64,000 nucleotides of DNA from Streptomyces microflavus. GTDB lineage: Bacteria > Actinomycetota > Actinomycetes > Streptomycetales > Streptomycetaceae. The position numbers and the translations under genes are program-made. The notes under the pieces were generated by a model. The model was not told the DNA's origin, made no database searches, and worked only from the letters and a program-made list of their open reading frames with translations. Positions 1 to 10,636 of the stretch are shown in pieces. Positions within the stretch are counted from its first letter, which is position 1; every line of letters starts with the position of its first letter. The stretch is taken from NCBI RefSeq assembly GCF_014650075.1, contig NZ_BMUG01000004.1:434001-498000 (forward strand). Reading direction: 5' to 3'.

Positions 1-1314
1 GGCGACTCGGGCACCGCCGTGCTCTTCATCGACCTCGACGGCTTCAAGGCGGTCAACGACACCATCGGCCACCAGGCGGGCGACGAGCTGCTCATCCAGG
101 CCGCCCGCCGCCTCCAGGAGTCCGTCCGGGCCGGGGACACCGCGGCGAGGCTCGGCGGTGACGAGTTCGCCGCGCTCATCATGGGCGACGGCACCCGCGA
201 CCAGGGCGCCCGCGAGTACCAGGTCCACGAGATCGCCGACCGGCTCCGCCTCACCCTCTCCCAGCCCTACCGGATCGGCCCCAGCGAGGTCCGGGTGGCC
301 GCCTCCATCGGCGTCGCCTTTGCCGAGCCCGGCATCACCCCCACCGACCTCATGCGCAACGCGGACCTCGCGATGTACCGGGCCAAGGCCGGCGGCAAGG
401 ACCGGGTCGAGCTGTACGCCCCCCAGATGCAGGCCGACGTCGTACGCCGCTCCGAGCTGGCCACCCGGCTGCGCACCGCCCTGCGCGAGGGCGAGTTCGC
501 CCTGCTGCACCAGCCGGTCGTCCACCTCGCCAGCGGGTCCGTCGCCGCCGTCGCCGCCCAGGCCCGCTGGCGCTCCGCCCAGGGCATCCTGTTCACCCCC
601 GCCGAGTTCCTCCGGGTCACCGGCGACGACGACCGCACCGCCGAGCTGGGCCGCTGGCTCCTGGAGGAGGCCGTGAAGCAGGCCGCCGACCGGGCCAGGG
701 CCGGCCACCCCGTCGCCGTCTCCGTGCGGCTCTCCGCCACCCGGCTGCTCGACAAGGCCCTGCCCTACGGCTCCATCGAGGCGCTGCTGACCCGGCACGG
801 GCTGCCCTCGGGGGCGCTGATGATCGAGGTCGCCGACAGCGACCCCCGGATCTCCTTCGACGAGCTGGAGCAGCGGCTCGTGGCCCTGCGCCGCCTCGGG
901 GTGCGGATCGCCCTCGACGGCTTCGGCAGCGGATTCGCCGCGATCAACGCGCTGCGCCGGCTCCCCATCGACGTACTGAAACTCGACCGGAACCTGGTCG
1001 AGGGGGTGGTCGAATCGGCCAGACTGCACAAGATCACCAGCGGGCTGCTGCGGATCGCCTGCGACCTCGGCCTGCAGTCCGTCGCCGACGGGGTCGACGT
1101 CCCCGAGCAGGTCCTCGCGCTCCGCGCCATGGGCTGCACCCACGGCCAGGGCATGGCCTTCTCCGGTCCGCTGGACGAGTACCGGCTGCGACGCGCCCTG
1201 GTCCGCGGCCAGTTCCCCGTACCGGGCGTCCCCGGCCCCCGTACGGTGATGGCGGGGGGCTCGATCCCGCTGCTCACCGGATCACATGCTGAGACGCCCG
1301 TCCCACCCACTTGA
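1..1314 (+). CDS. GGDEF-EAL domain protein, 5' truncated by window start
   Basis: Cyclic-di-GMP signalling protein; the reading frame is open from the first base, so the N-terminus lies outside the window. The diguanylate cyclase half keeps the signature GGDEF in AARLGGDEFAAL. An RAGD allosteric I-site stands five residues upstream of it, so the domain should make c-di-GMP and be feedback inhibited. The EAL half looks catalytically dead. The usual E-A-L-x-R-W is degraded to A-Q-A-R-W, and the DDFG loop reads DGFG, which removes a metal-binding Asp. The overall fold is still recognisable from the QPV motif and the PIDVLKLDRNLV segment. It probably acts as a cyclase with an EAL domain used for c-di-GMP sensing or regulation. 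The stop codon lies inside the -35 hexamer of the following ilvB leader promoter. Family assignment is secure; the loss of phosphodiesterase activity is inferred from missing residues. Confidence 0.93.
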   Translation, partial: GDSGTAVLFIDLDGFKAVNDTIGHQAGDELLIQAARRLQESVRAGDTAARLGGDEFAALIMGDGTRDQGAREYQVHEIADRLRLTLSQPYRIGPSEVRVAASIGVAFAEPGITPTDLMRNADLAMYRAKAGGKDRVELYAPQMQADVVRRSELATRLRTALREGEFALLHQPVVHLASGSVAAVAAQARWRSAQGILFTPAEFLRVTGDDDRTAELGRWLLEEAVKQAADRARAGHPVAVSVRLSATRLLDKALPYGSIEALLTRHGLPSGALMIEVADSDPRISFDELEQRLVALRRLGVRIALDGFGSGFAAINALRRLPIDVLKLDRNLVEGVVESARLHKITSGLLRIACDLGLQSVADGVDVPEQVLALRAMGCTHGQGMAFSGPLDEYRLRRALVRGQFPVPGVPGPRTVMAGGSIPLLTGSHAETPVPPT

Positions 1315-1340
1315 CACTTCATGCGTGCCGGAGAGAGGGT
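1311..1340 (+). promoter_or_regulatory. Candidate promoter of the ilvB leader (TTGACA-N18-GAGGGT)
   Basis: A perfect -35 TTGACA (1311-1316) is followed after 18 bases by GAGGGT (1335-1340), close to the Streptomyces -10 consensus TAGRRT. The leader ORF ATG starts seven bases after the -10, so the transcript should start at or next to the start codon and the leader peptide would be leaderless. The -35 overlaps the stop codon of the upstream gene. Sequence-based prediction only. Confidence 0.55.
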
Positions 1341-1347
1341 CAATGCC

Positions 1348-1389
1348 ATGCGCACCCGAATTCTCGTACTTGGAAAGCGCGTCGGCTGA
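1348..1389 (+). CDS. ilvB leader peptide (MRTRILVLGKRVG)
   Basis: A 13-codon ORF encodes MRTRILVLGKRVG. Five of the 13 residues are branched-chain amino acids (I, L, V, L, V). It lies just upstream of an intrinsic terminator that precedes ilvB. This is the arrangement expected of a ribosome-stalling attenuation leader: scarcity of charged Ile/Leu/Val tRNA would stall the ribosome and prevent the terminator from forming. Comparable leader peptides have been predicted upstream of actinobacterial ilvB genes. It is preceded by a strong promoter-like sequence and lacks a Shine-Dalgarno site, consistent with leaderless translation. Confidence 0.75.
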   Translation: MRTRILVLGKRVG

Positions 1390-1434
1390 AGCAGAGTCAC
1401 TCCACGACACTCTGCGGACCGCACCCGGCGCGCT

Positions 1435-1468
1435 CCCCTCGCTTGCCTCACGGCACGAGGGGTTTTTT
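1435..1468 (+). terminator. ilvB attenuator (intrinsic terminator)
   Basis: CCCCTCG (1435-1441) pairs with CGAGGGG (1456-1462). An inner TTGCC/GGCA helix extends the stem, and a run of six T follows (1463-1468). It sits 45 bases after the leader-peptide stop and about 80 bases before ilvB, so it must be read through for ilvBNC expression. A T-run this clean is rare in such GC-rich DNA. Together with the leader ORF this makes a transcription attenuator. Confidence 0.8.
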
Positions 1469-1546
1469 GTTGCACTGACACCTCTCAAATCGCTGTAAAA
1501 CACCCGCGAAAAAACACCCGCGAACACCCTCAGCTTCGAGAAGAGA

Positions 1547-5066
<3,520 letters not shown>

Positions 5067-5074
5067 GCCTCGGG

Positions 5075-5110
5075 GGAGCGGGGCGGGTCCAGGAGGGCCC
5101 GCCCCGCTCC
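5075..5110 (+). terminator. Terminator after ilvC
   Basis: A perfect 13-bp stem (GGAGCGGGGCGGG with its complement) encloses a 10-base loop and begins eight bases after the ilvC stop. It has no T-run, as is common for Streptomyces terminators. It separates the ilvBNC operon from serA. Confidence 0.75.
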
Positions 5111-5378
5111 GTATCGCCCGCCTCGCACCCCCGTGTCACTGCGGAATCCGGGTGCGAGCCGGTCGCGGAAGCGGTGGTTCCGTACGGGTGTACACCACGT
5201 CCACCCTCGTGCGGGTGATCCTTCCACCGGGGCGCAGTGGACGGCCCTCCGCACCACTACACTTCTCAACACATACACGCGTCAGGGCCCACAGTGTCGT
5301 GCGTCTACCACGCGGCTAGCCCCTCCACCGCCTGCGGCCGTCGGGACGGCCGTCCGCACTGGACTTGTGAGGACTCAC
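5111..5378 (+). other. Non-coding stretch upstream of serA
   Basis: About 270 bases between the ilvC terminator and serA with no convincing gene. It should contain the serA promoter; TACACT at about 5266-5271 is a possible -10 but no good -35 accompanies it. Near the gene, CGGCCGTC (5335-5342) pairs with GACGGCCG (5345-5352) in a tight hairpin 27 bases before the start codon. A short GTG-initiated frame at about 5294 contains several Ser and Cys codons but overlaps serA and has no terminator behind it, so a leader peptide is not claimed. Confidence 0.4.
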
Positions 5379-6971
5379 GTGAGCTCGAAACCTGTCGTAC
5401 TCATCGCTGAAGAGCTGTCGCCCGCAACGGTCGACGCCCTGGGTCCGGATTTCGAGATCCGGCACTGCAACGGCGCTGACCGCGCCGAACTCCTCCCCGC
5501 GATCGCCGACGTCGACGCCATCCTGGTGCGTTCCGCCACGAAGGTCGACGCCGAGGCGATCGCCGCCGCGAAGAAGCTCCGCGTGGTGGCCCGCGCGGGC
5601 GTCGGTCTGGACAACGTCGACGTCTCCTCGGCCACCAAGGCCGGCGTGATGGTCGTCAACGCCCCGACCTCCAACATCGTGACCGCCGCCGAGCTGGCCT
5701 GCGGTCTGCTGGTCGCCACCGCGCGCAACATCCCCCAGGCCAACTCCGCCCTGAAGAACGGCGAGTGGAAGCGCTCCAAGTACACCGGGGTCGAGCTCAG
5801 CGAGAAGGTCCTCGGCGTCGTCGGCCTCGGCCGCATCGGTGTCCTCGTCGCGCAGCGCATGTCGGCCTTCGGCATGAAGATCGTCGCGTACGACCCCTAC
5901 GTCCAGCCCGCCCGCGCCGCGCAGATGGGCGTCAAGCTCCTCAGCCTGGACGAGCTCCTCGAAGTCGCCGACTTCATCACCGTGCACCTGCCCAAGACCC
6001 CCGAGACCCTCGGTCTCATCGGGGACGAGGCGCTGCACAAGGTGAAGCCCTCGGTCCGCATCGTCAACGCCGCGCGCGGCGGGATCGTCGACGAGGAGGC
6101 GCTGTACTCCGCACTCAAGGAGGGCCGCGTCGCCGGCGCCGGCCTCGATGTGTACGCGAAGGAGCCCTGCACGGACTCCCCGCTCTTCCAGTTCGACCAG
6201 GTCGTCTGCACCCCGCACCTCGGCGCCTCCACCGACGAGGCCCAGGAGAAGGCGGGCATCGCGGTCGCCAAGTCCGTCCGCCTCGCGCTCGCCGGTGAGC
6301 TGGTCCCGGACGCGGTCAACGTCCAGGGCGGCGTCATCGCCGAGGACGTACGCCCCGGCCTGCCGCTCGCCGAGAAGCTCGGCCGGATCTTCACCGCCCT
6401 CGCGGGCGAGGTCGCGGCCCGGCTCGACGTCGAGGTGTATGGCGAGATCACCCAGCACGACGTCAAGGTGCTGGAACTCTCGGCGCTCAAGGGCGTCTTC
6501 GAGGACGTCGTGGACGAGACCGTCTCCTACGTCAACGCCCCGCTCTTCGCCCAGGAGCGCGGTGTCGAGGTCCGCCTCACCACCAGCTCCGAGTCGCCCG
6601 ACCACCGCAACGTGGTCACCGTCCGCGGCACGCTCTCCAGCGGCGAGGAGGTCGCGGTCTCCGGCACGCTGGCAGGCCCGAAGCACCTCCAGAAGATCGT
6701 GGCCATCGGCGAGCACGACGTGGACCTGGCGCTCGCCGACCACATGGTCGTCCTGCGTTACCAGGACCGTCCCGGTGTGGTCGGCGCGGTCGGCAAGATC
6801 CTCGGCGAGGCCGGTCTGAACATCGCGGGCATGCAGGTCTCGCGGGCGGCGGAGGGCGGCGAGGCCCTGGTCGTCCTCACCGTGGACGAGACCGTCCCGC
6901 AGACGGTGCTGACCGAGATCGGCGACGAGATCGGCGCCTCCTCGGCCCGTTCGGTGAACCTCACCGACTGA
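5379..6971 (+). CDS. serA: D-3-phosphoglycerate dehydrogenase
   Basis: First committed step of serine synthesis: NAD+-dependent oxidation of 3-phosphoglycerate to 3-phosphohydroxypyruvate. The 530-residue protein is the long actinobacterial type. It has a substrate-binding domain, the Rossmann segment GVVGLGRIGVLVAQRM followed by the acidic VAYDPY, the active-site regions NAARGGIVDEEAL and TPHLGASTDEAQ, an intervening ASB domain, and a C-terminal ACT domain (from about residue 455) that usually mediates serine inhibition. The GTG start was chosen because SSKPVVLIAEELSP is the family N-terminus and TGAGGA lies upstream, although the frame stays open further 5'. The last nine codons and the stop are part of a 31-bp unit present three times in tandem. 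Confidence 0.96.
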   Translation: MSSKPVVLIAEELSPATVDALGPDFEIRHCNGADRAELLPAIADVDAILVRSATKVDAEAIAAAKKLRVVARAGVGLDNVDVSSATKAGVMVVNAPTSNIVTAAELACGLLVATARNIPQANSALKNGEWKRSKYTGVELSEKVLGVVGLGRIGVLVAQRMSAFGMKIVAYDPYVQPARAAQMGVKLLSLDELLEVADFITVHLPKTPETLGLIGDEALHKVKPSVRIVNAARGGIVDEEALYSALKEGRVAGAGLDVYAKEPCTDSPLFQFDQVVCTPHLGASTDEAQEKAGIAVAKSVRLALAGELVPDAVNVQGGVIAEDVRPGLPLAEKLGRIFTALAGEVAARLDVEVYGEITQHDVKVLELSALKGVFEDVVDETVSYVNAPLFAQERGVEVRLTTSSESPDHRNVVTVRGTLSSGEEVAVSGTLAGPKHLQKIVAIGEHDVDLALADHMVVLRYQDRPGVVGAVGKILGEAGLNIAGMQVSRAAEGGEALVVLTVDETVPQTVLTEIGDEIGASSARSVNLTD

Positions 6972-7035
6972 CGCGGCCCGTTCGGTGAACCTCACCGACT
7001 GACGCGGCCCGTTCGGTGAACCTCACCGACTGACG
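6943..7035 (+). repeat. Three perfect tandem copies of a 31-bp unit spanning the serA 3' end
   Basis: The 31-bp unit begins CGGCCCGTTCGG and ends with CCGACTGACG. It is present at 6943-6973, 6974-7004 and 7005-7035 with no mismatch. The first copy encodes the C-terminal residues ARSVNLTD and the stop codon of SerA; the other two are non-coding duplicates. Since 31 is not a multiple of three, extra copies would shift frame, but translation already stops in copy 1. The identity of the copies indicates a very recent event. The repeat lies exactly at the border between core DNA (serA) and the toxin cassette. Confidence 0.95.
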
Positions 7036-7059
7036 CGGACCATAGACGCACGACCCCGG

Positions 7060-7093
7060 CTGCCGGGCGCCCCTTCGCCGGGGCGCCCGGCAG
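7060..7093 (+). terminator. Terminator downstream of serA
   Basis: A perfect 14-bp stem, CTGCCGGGCGCCCC (7060-7073) with its complement (7080-7093), encloses a six-base TTCGCC loop. A short TTGTC follows. It would end the serA transcript before the toxin gene. Confidence 0.75.
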
Positions 7094-7226
7094 TTGTCTG
7101 CGTTCGGGGGCCAATCCGCCGCTATGGGCCCCGGGTTGGGTCCTGGGGCCCACGACGGGTGAGGGGCCCCGACCCTAGGGTGACCCGTTGTCATGTCACT
7201 CATGGGCACCGGGGGTCGGATCACGT

Positions 7227-9803
7227 ATGTCTGCTGTCGGTGGCATACCCGTAGCGGGAGGCCCGGCTCCGGCCGCCGCCCCGCGGCGTGACCTCCCGGG
7301 CCCCCTCGCCGTGGTGCGGGTGCTGCTCCTCGTCCTGGTCGGGGCGACGGCCCTCGGCGCGATCGGCCTCTCCGGCTCCGCGATCGCCGCCGACGCCATG
7401 GGCGCGCAGGTGCTCGGCATCGTGCTGTACGCCTCCGCGCCCGGGGTGCTCTGCGCACTGCTGGCCTGGTACCTGCGGACGGGCGGCAGGCTCGTCCGGT
7501 GGGGGATCGTCGCCGCCCAGGTCTGGCTGATCGTCGGGGGCCTCGGCAACCTGGCGGACGGCTCACCGGACGGGTTCACGCAGCTGGTGCTGCCCGTCCT
7601 CATCCTGGTGCTGCTGAGCCGGCCGCAGAGCCGGGCGTGGTTCCTGCTGCCGCCCCGGGAGCGCGGGGAGCCGCCGAAGTTCTCGCTCCCGCACATGATC
7701 ACCTGGCGCCGGGACCGGGGGCAGTCCGCGCTGGAGTACCTGGGCCTGGTCCTGATCGTCGTCGCGCTGATCGGGGCCCTGACGGTGGGCGGCCTCGGCG
7801 GCCGGATCACGGAGGGGCTCCAGTCGGCGATCTGCTCGCTGACCGGCAGCTCGTGCCCGGTCTCGGGCGGCAGCGGCTCCGTCGAGGCCGGGGACACGTC
7901 GGGCGGGACGGGGACGGACGGCGGTTCGGCGCAGGGAGCCGATGGGGGAGCGGACGGGGGCGCCGACGGCGGTACGTCCGGAGGCAGTTCCGGAGACAGC
8001 TCCGGAGGTACGGACGCGGGTTCCACCGTCACGGGCGGTACGGGAGCCTCCGGCGGCGACGCGACAGGCGGAACCGGAAGCACAGGCGGCACAGGCGGCA
8101 CGGGTGGCACGGATGGCACCGGCGGCGACACGACCGGCGGCGAGACAACGGGCTCCACGGGCTCCACGGGCTCTGCAGGCTCCACGGGCTCCACCGGTTC
8201 CACGGGTTCCACGGGCTCCTCCGGCTCCACCTCCGGCTCCCCCGCAGGCGGCGGCACCGGAGGACCCGACGACGACGGCCGCCCCGGCACCGGCGAGGAC
8301 ACCTTCCCCGAGGGCAACGAGGAGCCCGAGGCCGCCTACGACGTACCCGCCTCCGCCGAAGGGGACGACGAGGGCGGCGGGGGAGAGGAAGCCAGCGAGC
8401 AGGAGGACTGCGGCGGCTGGGGCTTCTTCGGCTGCGCCTGGGACCGTACGACCCAGGTCTTCAAGGGCCTGGTGGTCGACGGAATCTGGGGCGACATCTC
8501 CGGGATCATCGACCTGTTCAAGCCCGAGACCTGGGCCGGACTCGCCGACTACGGCCGTCAGCTCGGCGACCAGTGGATGAAGGACTCCCAGGGCGCGGGC
8601 GACAAGTGGGGCGACGGCGACTACCTGGGTGCCGTCTGGGACTGGGGCAAGGCCTCCGTCAACACCGTGGTCACCGTCGGGGACGACGTCTTCGTCGGGG
8701 ACGACGTCCGCGAGCGCTGGAACAACGGGGAGAAGACCCGGGCCGTCACCGATGTGATCTGGAACGTCGGCTCGCTCTTCATCCCCGGCTACAACGTCGC
8801 CAAGGTGGTCGGCAAGGCCGGGAAGCTCGGCAAGGTCGGCAAGGTGGCCTCCGAGCTCGCGGACGCGGCGAGCGACGCGGGTGCGGCGGCGCGCCGGGCC
8901 CGCAAGGCGGCGGAGGCGGGCGACCTCGACGGCGTACGCAAGGCGGCGAAGGAAGCCGACGAGGCGGCGGACAGCGCCGAGGACGCGGCGCGCCGCACCG
9001 GTTGCGCGATCGCTTCGGGGCCGCCCCTGGTGCGGTACGGGGGCGGAGGCGCCGGTGGAGTCCCCGGTGACGGTACGGGGGTGCTGGCGGCCGGTTCGCC
9101 GGGCCGGGTGGTCCTCGCGAACGCCGGGTGCGACGAGGCGGCCAAGAAGGCGGCGGCCGAGGCGCGGGCAGCCGAACGCGCCGCGCACCTGGAGCAGAAG
9201 CGCCTGGAGGAGCCGGAGCGGGCCCGCAAGGCCGCGCTGGACAAGAAGCAGTACCCCGAGCCGCAGCGCAACGACACCTCCGACCCGCGCAACTACAACC
9301 CGCCGTCCTGGGCGGACGACCTCGCGAGCCGCACGCTCGGTGACGCGGACGCGGGCGACGGCTACTGGGCGAGCCGGGACCGCAACCCCGCGCCGAACTG
9401 GAAGAACGAGTCCTGGCTCCGCTACCAGGAGCAGATCACCGGGACGAACAGGGGCCAGGAGTACGTCGTACCGCATCCGAGCGAGGGCAAGCCGGCCGTG
9501 GAGTACGACGGCTGGGACTCCTCCCGGCAGACGTACCTGGAGGCCAAGAACGGCTACGACAGCTACCTCTCCCAGTCCGACCCGGGCACGCTCACCCCGT
9601 CCGGCAAGGCCAAGTTCCTGGCGGAGGCCCGCGCCCAGGTGGAGGCGGCCCGCGGCAAGCCCGTGGAGTGGCACTTCTCGAACCCGGAGGTGGCGAAGGC
9701 GGCCCGCCAGGCGTTCCGGGAGGCGAGGCTGCCGGTCAAGGTGGTCCCGACGCCGGTGAAACCGGGCGACAGCACGAGGAAGCCCGGGGCCTTCGACGAG
9801 TAG
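7227..9803 (+). CDS. Polymorphic toxin: membrane/pilin-like N-terminus, Gly-Ser linker, Tox-REase-5-like nuclease C-terminus
   Basis: An 858-residue modular protein. Four hydrophobic segments (about residues 27-49, 61-82, 91-107, 117-131) are followed by RRDRGQSALEYLGLVLIVVA (161-180). That is a class III/Flp-TadE-like motif: a charged stretch, then a Gly-Q-S-A-x-E-Y start and a hydrophobic helix. A Gly/Ser/Thr repeat linker spans about 215-360, then a Trp-rich and an Ala/Lys-rich region. The last 170 residues resemble the restriction-endonuclease-fold toxins (Tox-REase-5): VEYDGWDS (Asp761), YLEAKNGY (Glu772-Ala-Lys774, an ExK motif) and VEWHFSNPEVAKAARQ. Predicted to be a surface-exposed or exported effector whose C-terminus cleaves nucleic acid. 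The next gene looks like its immunity protein. The ATG follows GGGGGTCGG; an upstream in-frame TTG (7188) is less likely. Domain calls are by eye. Confidence 0.82.
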   Translation: MSAVGGIPVAGGPAPAAAPRRDLPGPLAVVRVLLLVLVGATALGAIGLSGSAIAADAMGAQVLGIVLYASAPGVLCALLAWYLRTGGRLVRWGIVAAQVWLIVGGLGNLADGSPDGFTQLVLPVLILVLLSRPQSRAWFLLPPRERGEPPKFSLPHMITWRRDRGQSALEYLGLVLIVVALIGALTVGGLGGRITEGLQSAICSLTGSSCPVSGGSGSVEAGDTSGGTGTDGGSAQGADGGADGGADGGTSGGSSGDSSGGTDAGSTVTGGTGASGGDATGGTGSTGGTGGTGGTDGTGGDTTGGETTGSTGSTGSAGSTGSTGSTGSTGSSGSTSGSPAGGGTGGPDDDGRPGTGEDTFPEGNEEPEAAYDVPASAEGDDEGGGGEEASEQEDCGGWGFFGCAWDRTTQVFKGLVVDGIWGDISGIIDLFKPETWAGLADYGRQLGDQWMKDSQGAGDKWGDGDYLGAVWDWGKASVNTVVTVGDDVFVGDDVRERWNNGEKTRAVTDVIWNVGSLFIPGYNVAKVVGKAGKLGKVGKVASELADAASDAGAAARRARKAAEAGDLDGVRKAAKEADEAADSAEDAARRTGCAIASGPPLVRYGGGGAGGVPGDGTGVLAAGSPGRVVLANAGCDEAAKKAAAEARAAERAAHLEQKRLEEPERARKAALDKKQYPEPQRNDTSDPRNYNPPSWADDLASRTLGDADAGDGYWASRDRNPAPNWKNESWLRYQEQITGTNRGQEYVVPHPSEGKPAVEYDGWDSSRQTYLEAKNGYDSYLSQSDPGTLTPSGKAKFLAEARAQVEAARGKPVEWHFSNPEVAKAARQAFREARLPVKVVPTPVKPGDSTRKPGAFDE
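8149..8238 (+). repeat. 9-bp minisatellite coding for Gly-Ser-Thr repeats
   Basis: About ten imperfect tandem copies of a GGCTCCACG-type 9-mer inside the toxin gene, translated as GSTGSTGSAGSTGSTGSTGS and onward. Every copy keeps the frame, so length changes would only alter the flexible linker between the membrane module and the toxic domain. The copies are close to identical, with changes such as GGTTCC and GCAGGC. Confidence 0.85.
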
Positions 9804-9862
9804 CCGAGTAGCCTGCACGCGAGGGCGGCCCCGAGCGGTCCGGTGACGGAGGAGAGATCAGC

Positions 9863-10561
9863 ATGCGACGTGTGGTGCGGGGCTTCTGGGGCCCGAGGCC
9901 GGAGCCGGCCGAGGCGCTGGCCGACCGTTGGCGGCGGACCCTGGACGGGCTCGCCGGGCTGGTCCCGGAGGCGGCGGACGCCTGGAGCCAGGTCCACGCC
10001 GACGGACCCGCGACGGCCATCACGGCCGACGGGGACGCCCTGCTCGGCGCGGTGCGCGCCGCCCAGGGCGCGGACGGCTGGTCGGACCTGACGGGTACCG
10101 GGCTGCGGCTGGTCGGCACGGGCACGCCGGGCTGGGAGGCGGAGGTCAGCGGAGTGGCGGGGGGTGCGCCGGAGTTCCTGCTCCAGTCGGTCGCCGTGGT
10201 GCTCCACGCGCCGGAGGACGCGCCCGTCCCCGAGGAGGACATCCTCGCGCTCCTCGCCCGGGTGTGGGAGCCGGACTTCGGCGATGTGAGCGACGACGAC
10301 GTGCTGGACGCGCTGGAGGACGAGGCGGGGTTCTCGGTCGAGGACCCTGCCGTGGGCCGGGCCGGCTACCTCTCCCCGGCCCGCGCCGCCCTCGTACCGG
10401 AAGGACTTGAGGCGGTCGGCCAGGAACTCCCCGGCGGCGGACTGCTGTTGAGCGTCGCGGCCCCCGGCGACACCGCGACGGTGGTGCGCGTGTGCGAGCG
10501 CCTGCGCGAGGCGGGGGCCCTGGCGCCGCTGCCCCGCCCGATGGACCGGGCCGTCCTGTGA
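9863..10561 (+). CDS. Probable immunity protein (Imm52-like) for the upstream toxin
   Basis: A 232-residue soluble acidic protein starting MRRVVRGFWGPRPEPAEALA, with no signal peptide or membrane segment. It follows the toxin gene by 59 bases on the same strand, with GGAGGAGAG upstream of the ATG. The FWG-R-E start, the central SGVAGGAPEFLLQSVAVVL segment and the C-terminal VVRVCERLREAGALAPLPRP fit my recollection of Imm52 proteins, the family commonly paired with Tox-REase-5 toxins. Position and size support an immunity role even if the family name is wrong. Its last codons lie in a 41-bp tandem duplication. The function is inferred from context. Confidence 0.65.
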   Translation: MRRVVRGFWGPRPEPAEALADRWRRTLDGLAGLVPEAADAWSQVHADGPATAITADGDALLGAVRAAQGADGWSDLTGTGLRLVGTGTPGWEAEVSGVAGGAPEFLLQSVAVVLHAPEDAPVPEEDILALLARVWEPDFGDVSDDDVLDALEDEAGFSVEDPAVGRAGYLSPARAALVPEGLEAVGQELPGGGLLLSVAAPGDTATVVRVCERLREAGALAPLPRPMDRAVL

Positions 10562-10634
10562 CCCCCGCAGCCGTCCGTGCCGCTACCGGAGCTGCGCTGT
10601 GACCCCCGCAGCCGTCCGTGCCGCCGGAGCCGTG
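10556..10634 (+). repeat. Imperfect tandem duplication (41 and 38 bp) at the immunity gene 3' end
   Basis: The sequence CTGTGACCCCCGCAGCCGTC and its continuation CGTGCCG occur at 10556 and again at 10597. A third, shorter CTGTGACC lies at 10635. The first copy carries the stop codon of the immunity gene; the third contains the GTG used here as start of the next gene. The spacers between copies differ slightly (GCTACCGGAGCTGCG and CCGGAGCCGTG). It looks like a duplication of a stop/start junction between adjacent genes. Confidence 0.85.
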
Positions 10635-10636
10635 CT

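Noticed and set aside
5285..5420. Possible Ser/Cys-rich leader peptide upstream of serA
   Set aside because: The frame overlaps the serA start in another frame, has no run of Ser or Cys codons and no terminator follows it, so attenuation is not supported.
8149..8238. Regular short repeats that might suggest a CRISPR array
   Set aside because: The 9-bp units are contiguous without spacers and encode an in-frame Gly-Ser-Thr linker; no cas gene is present in the window.
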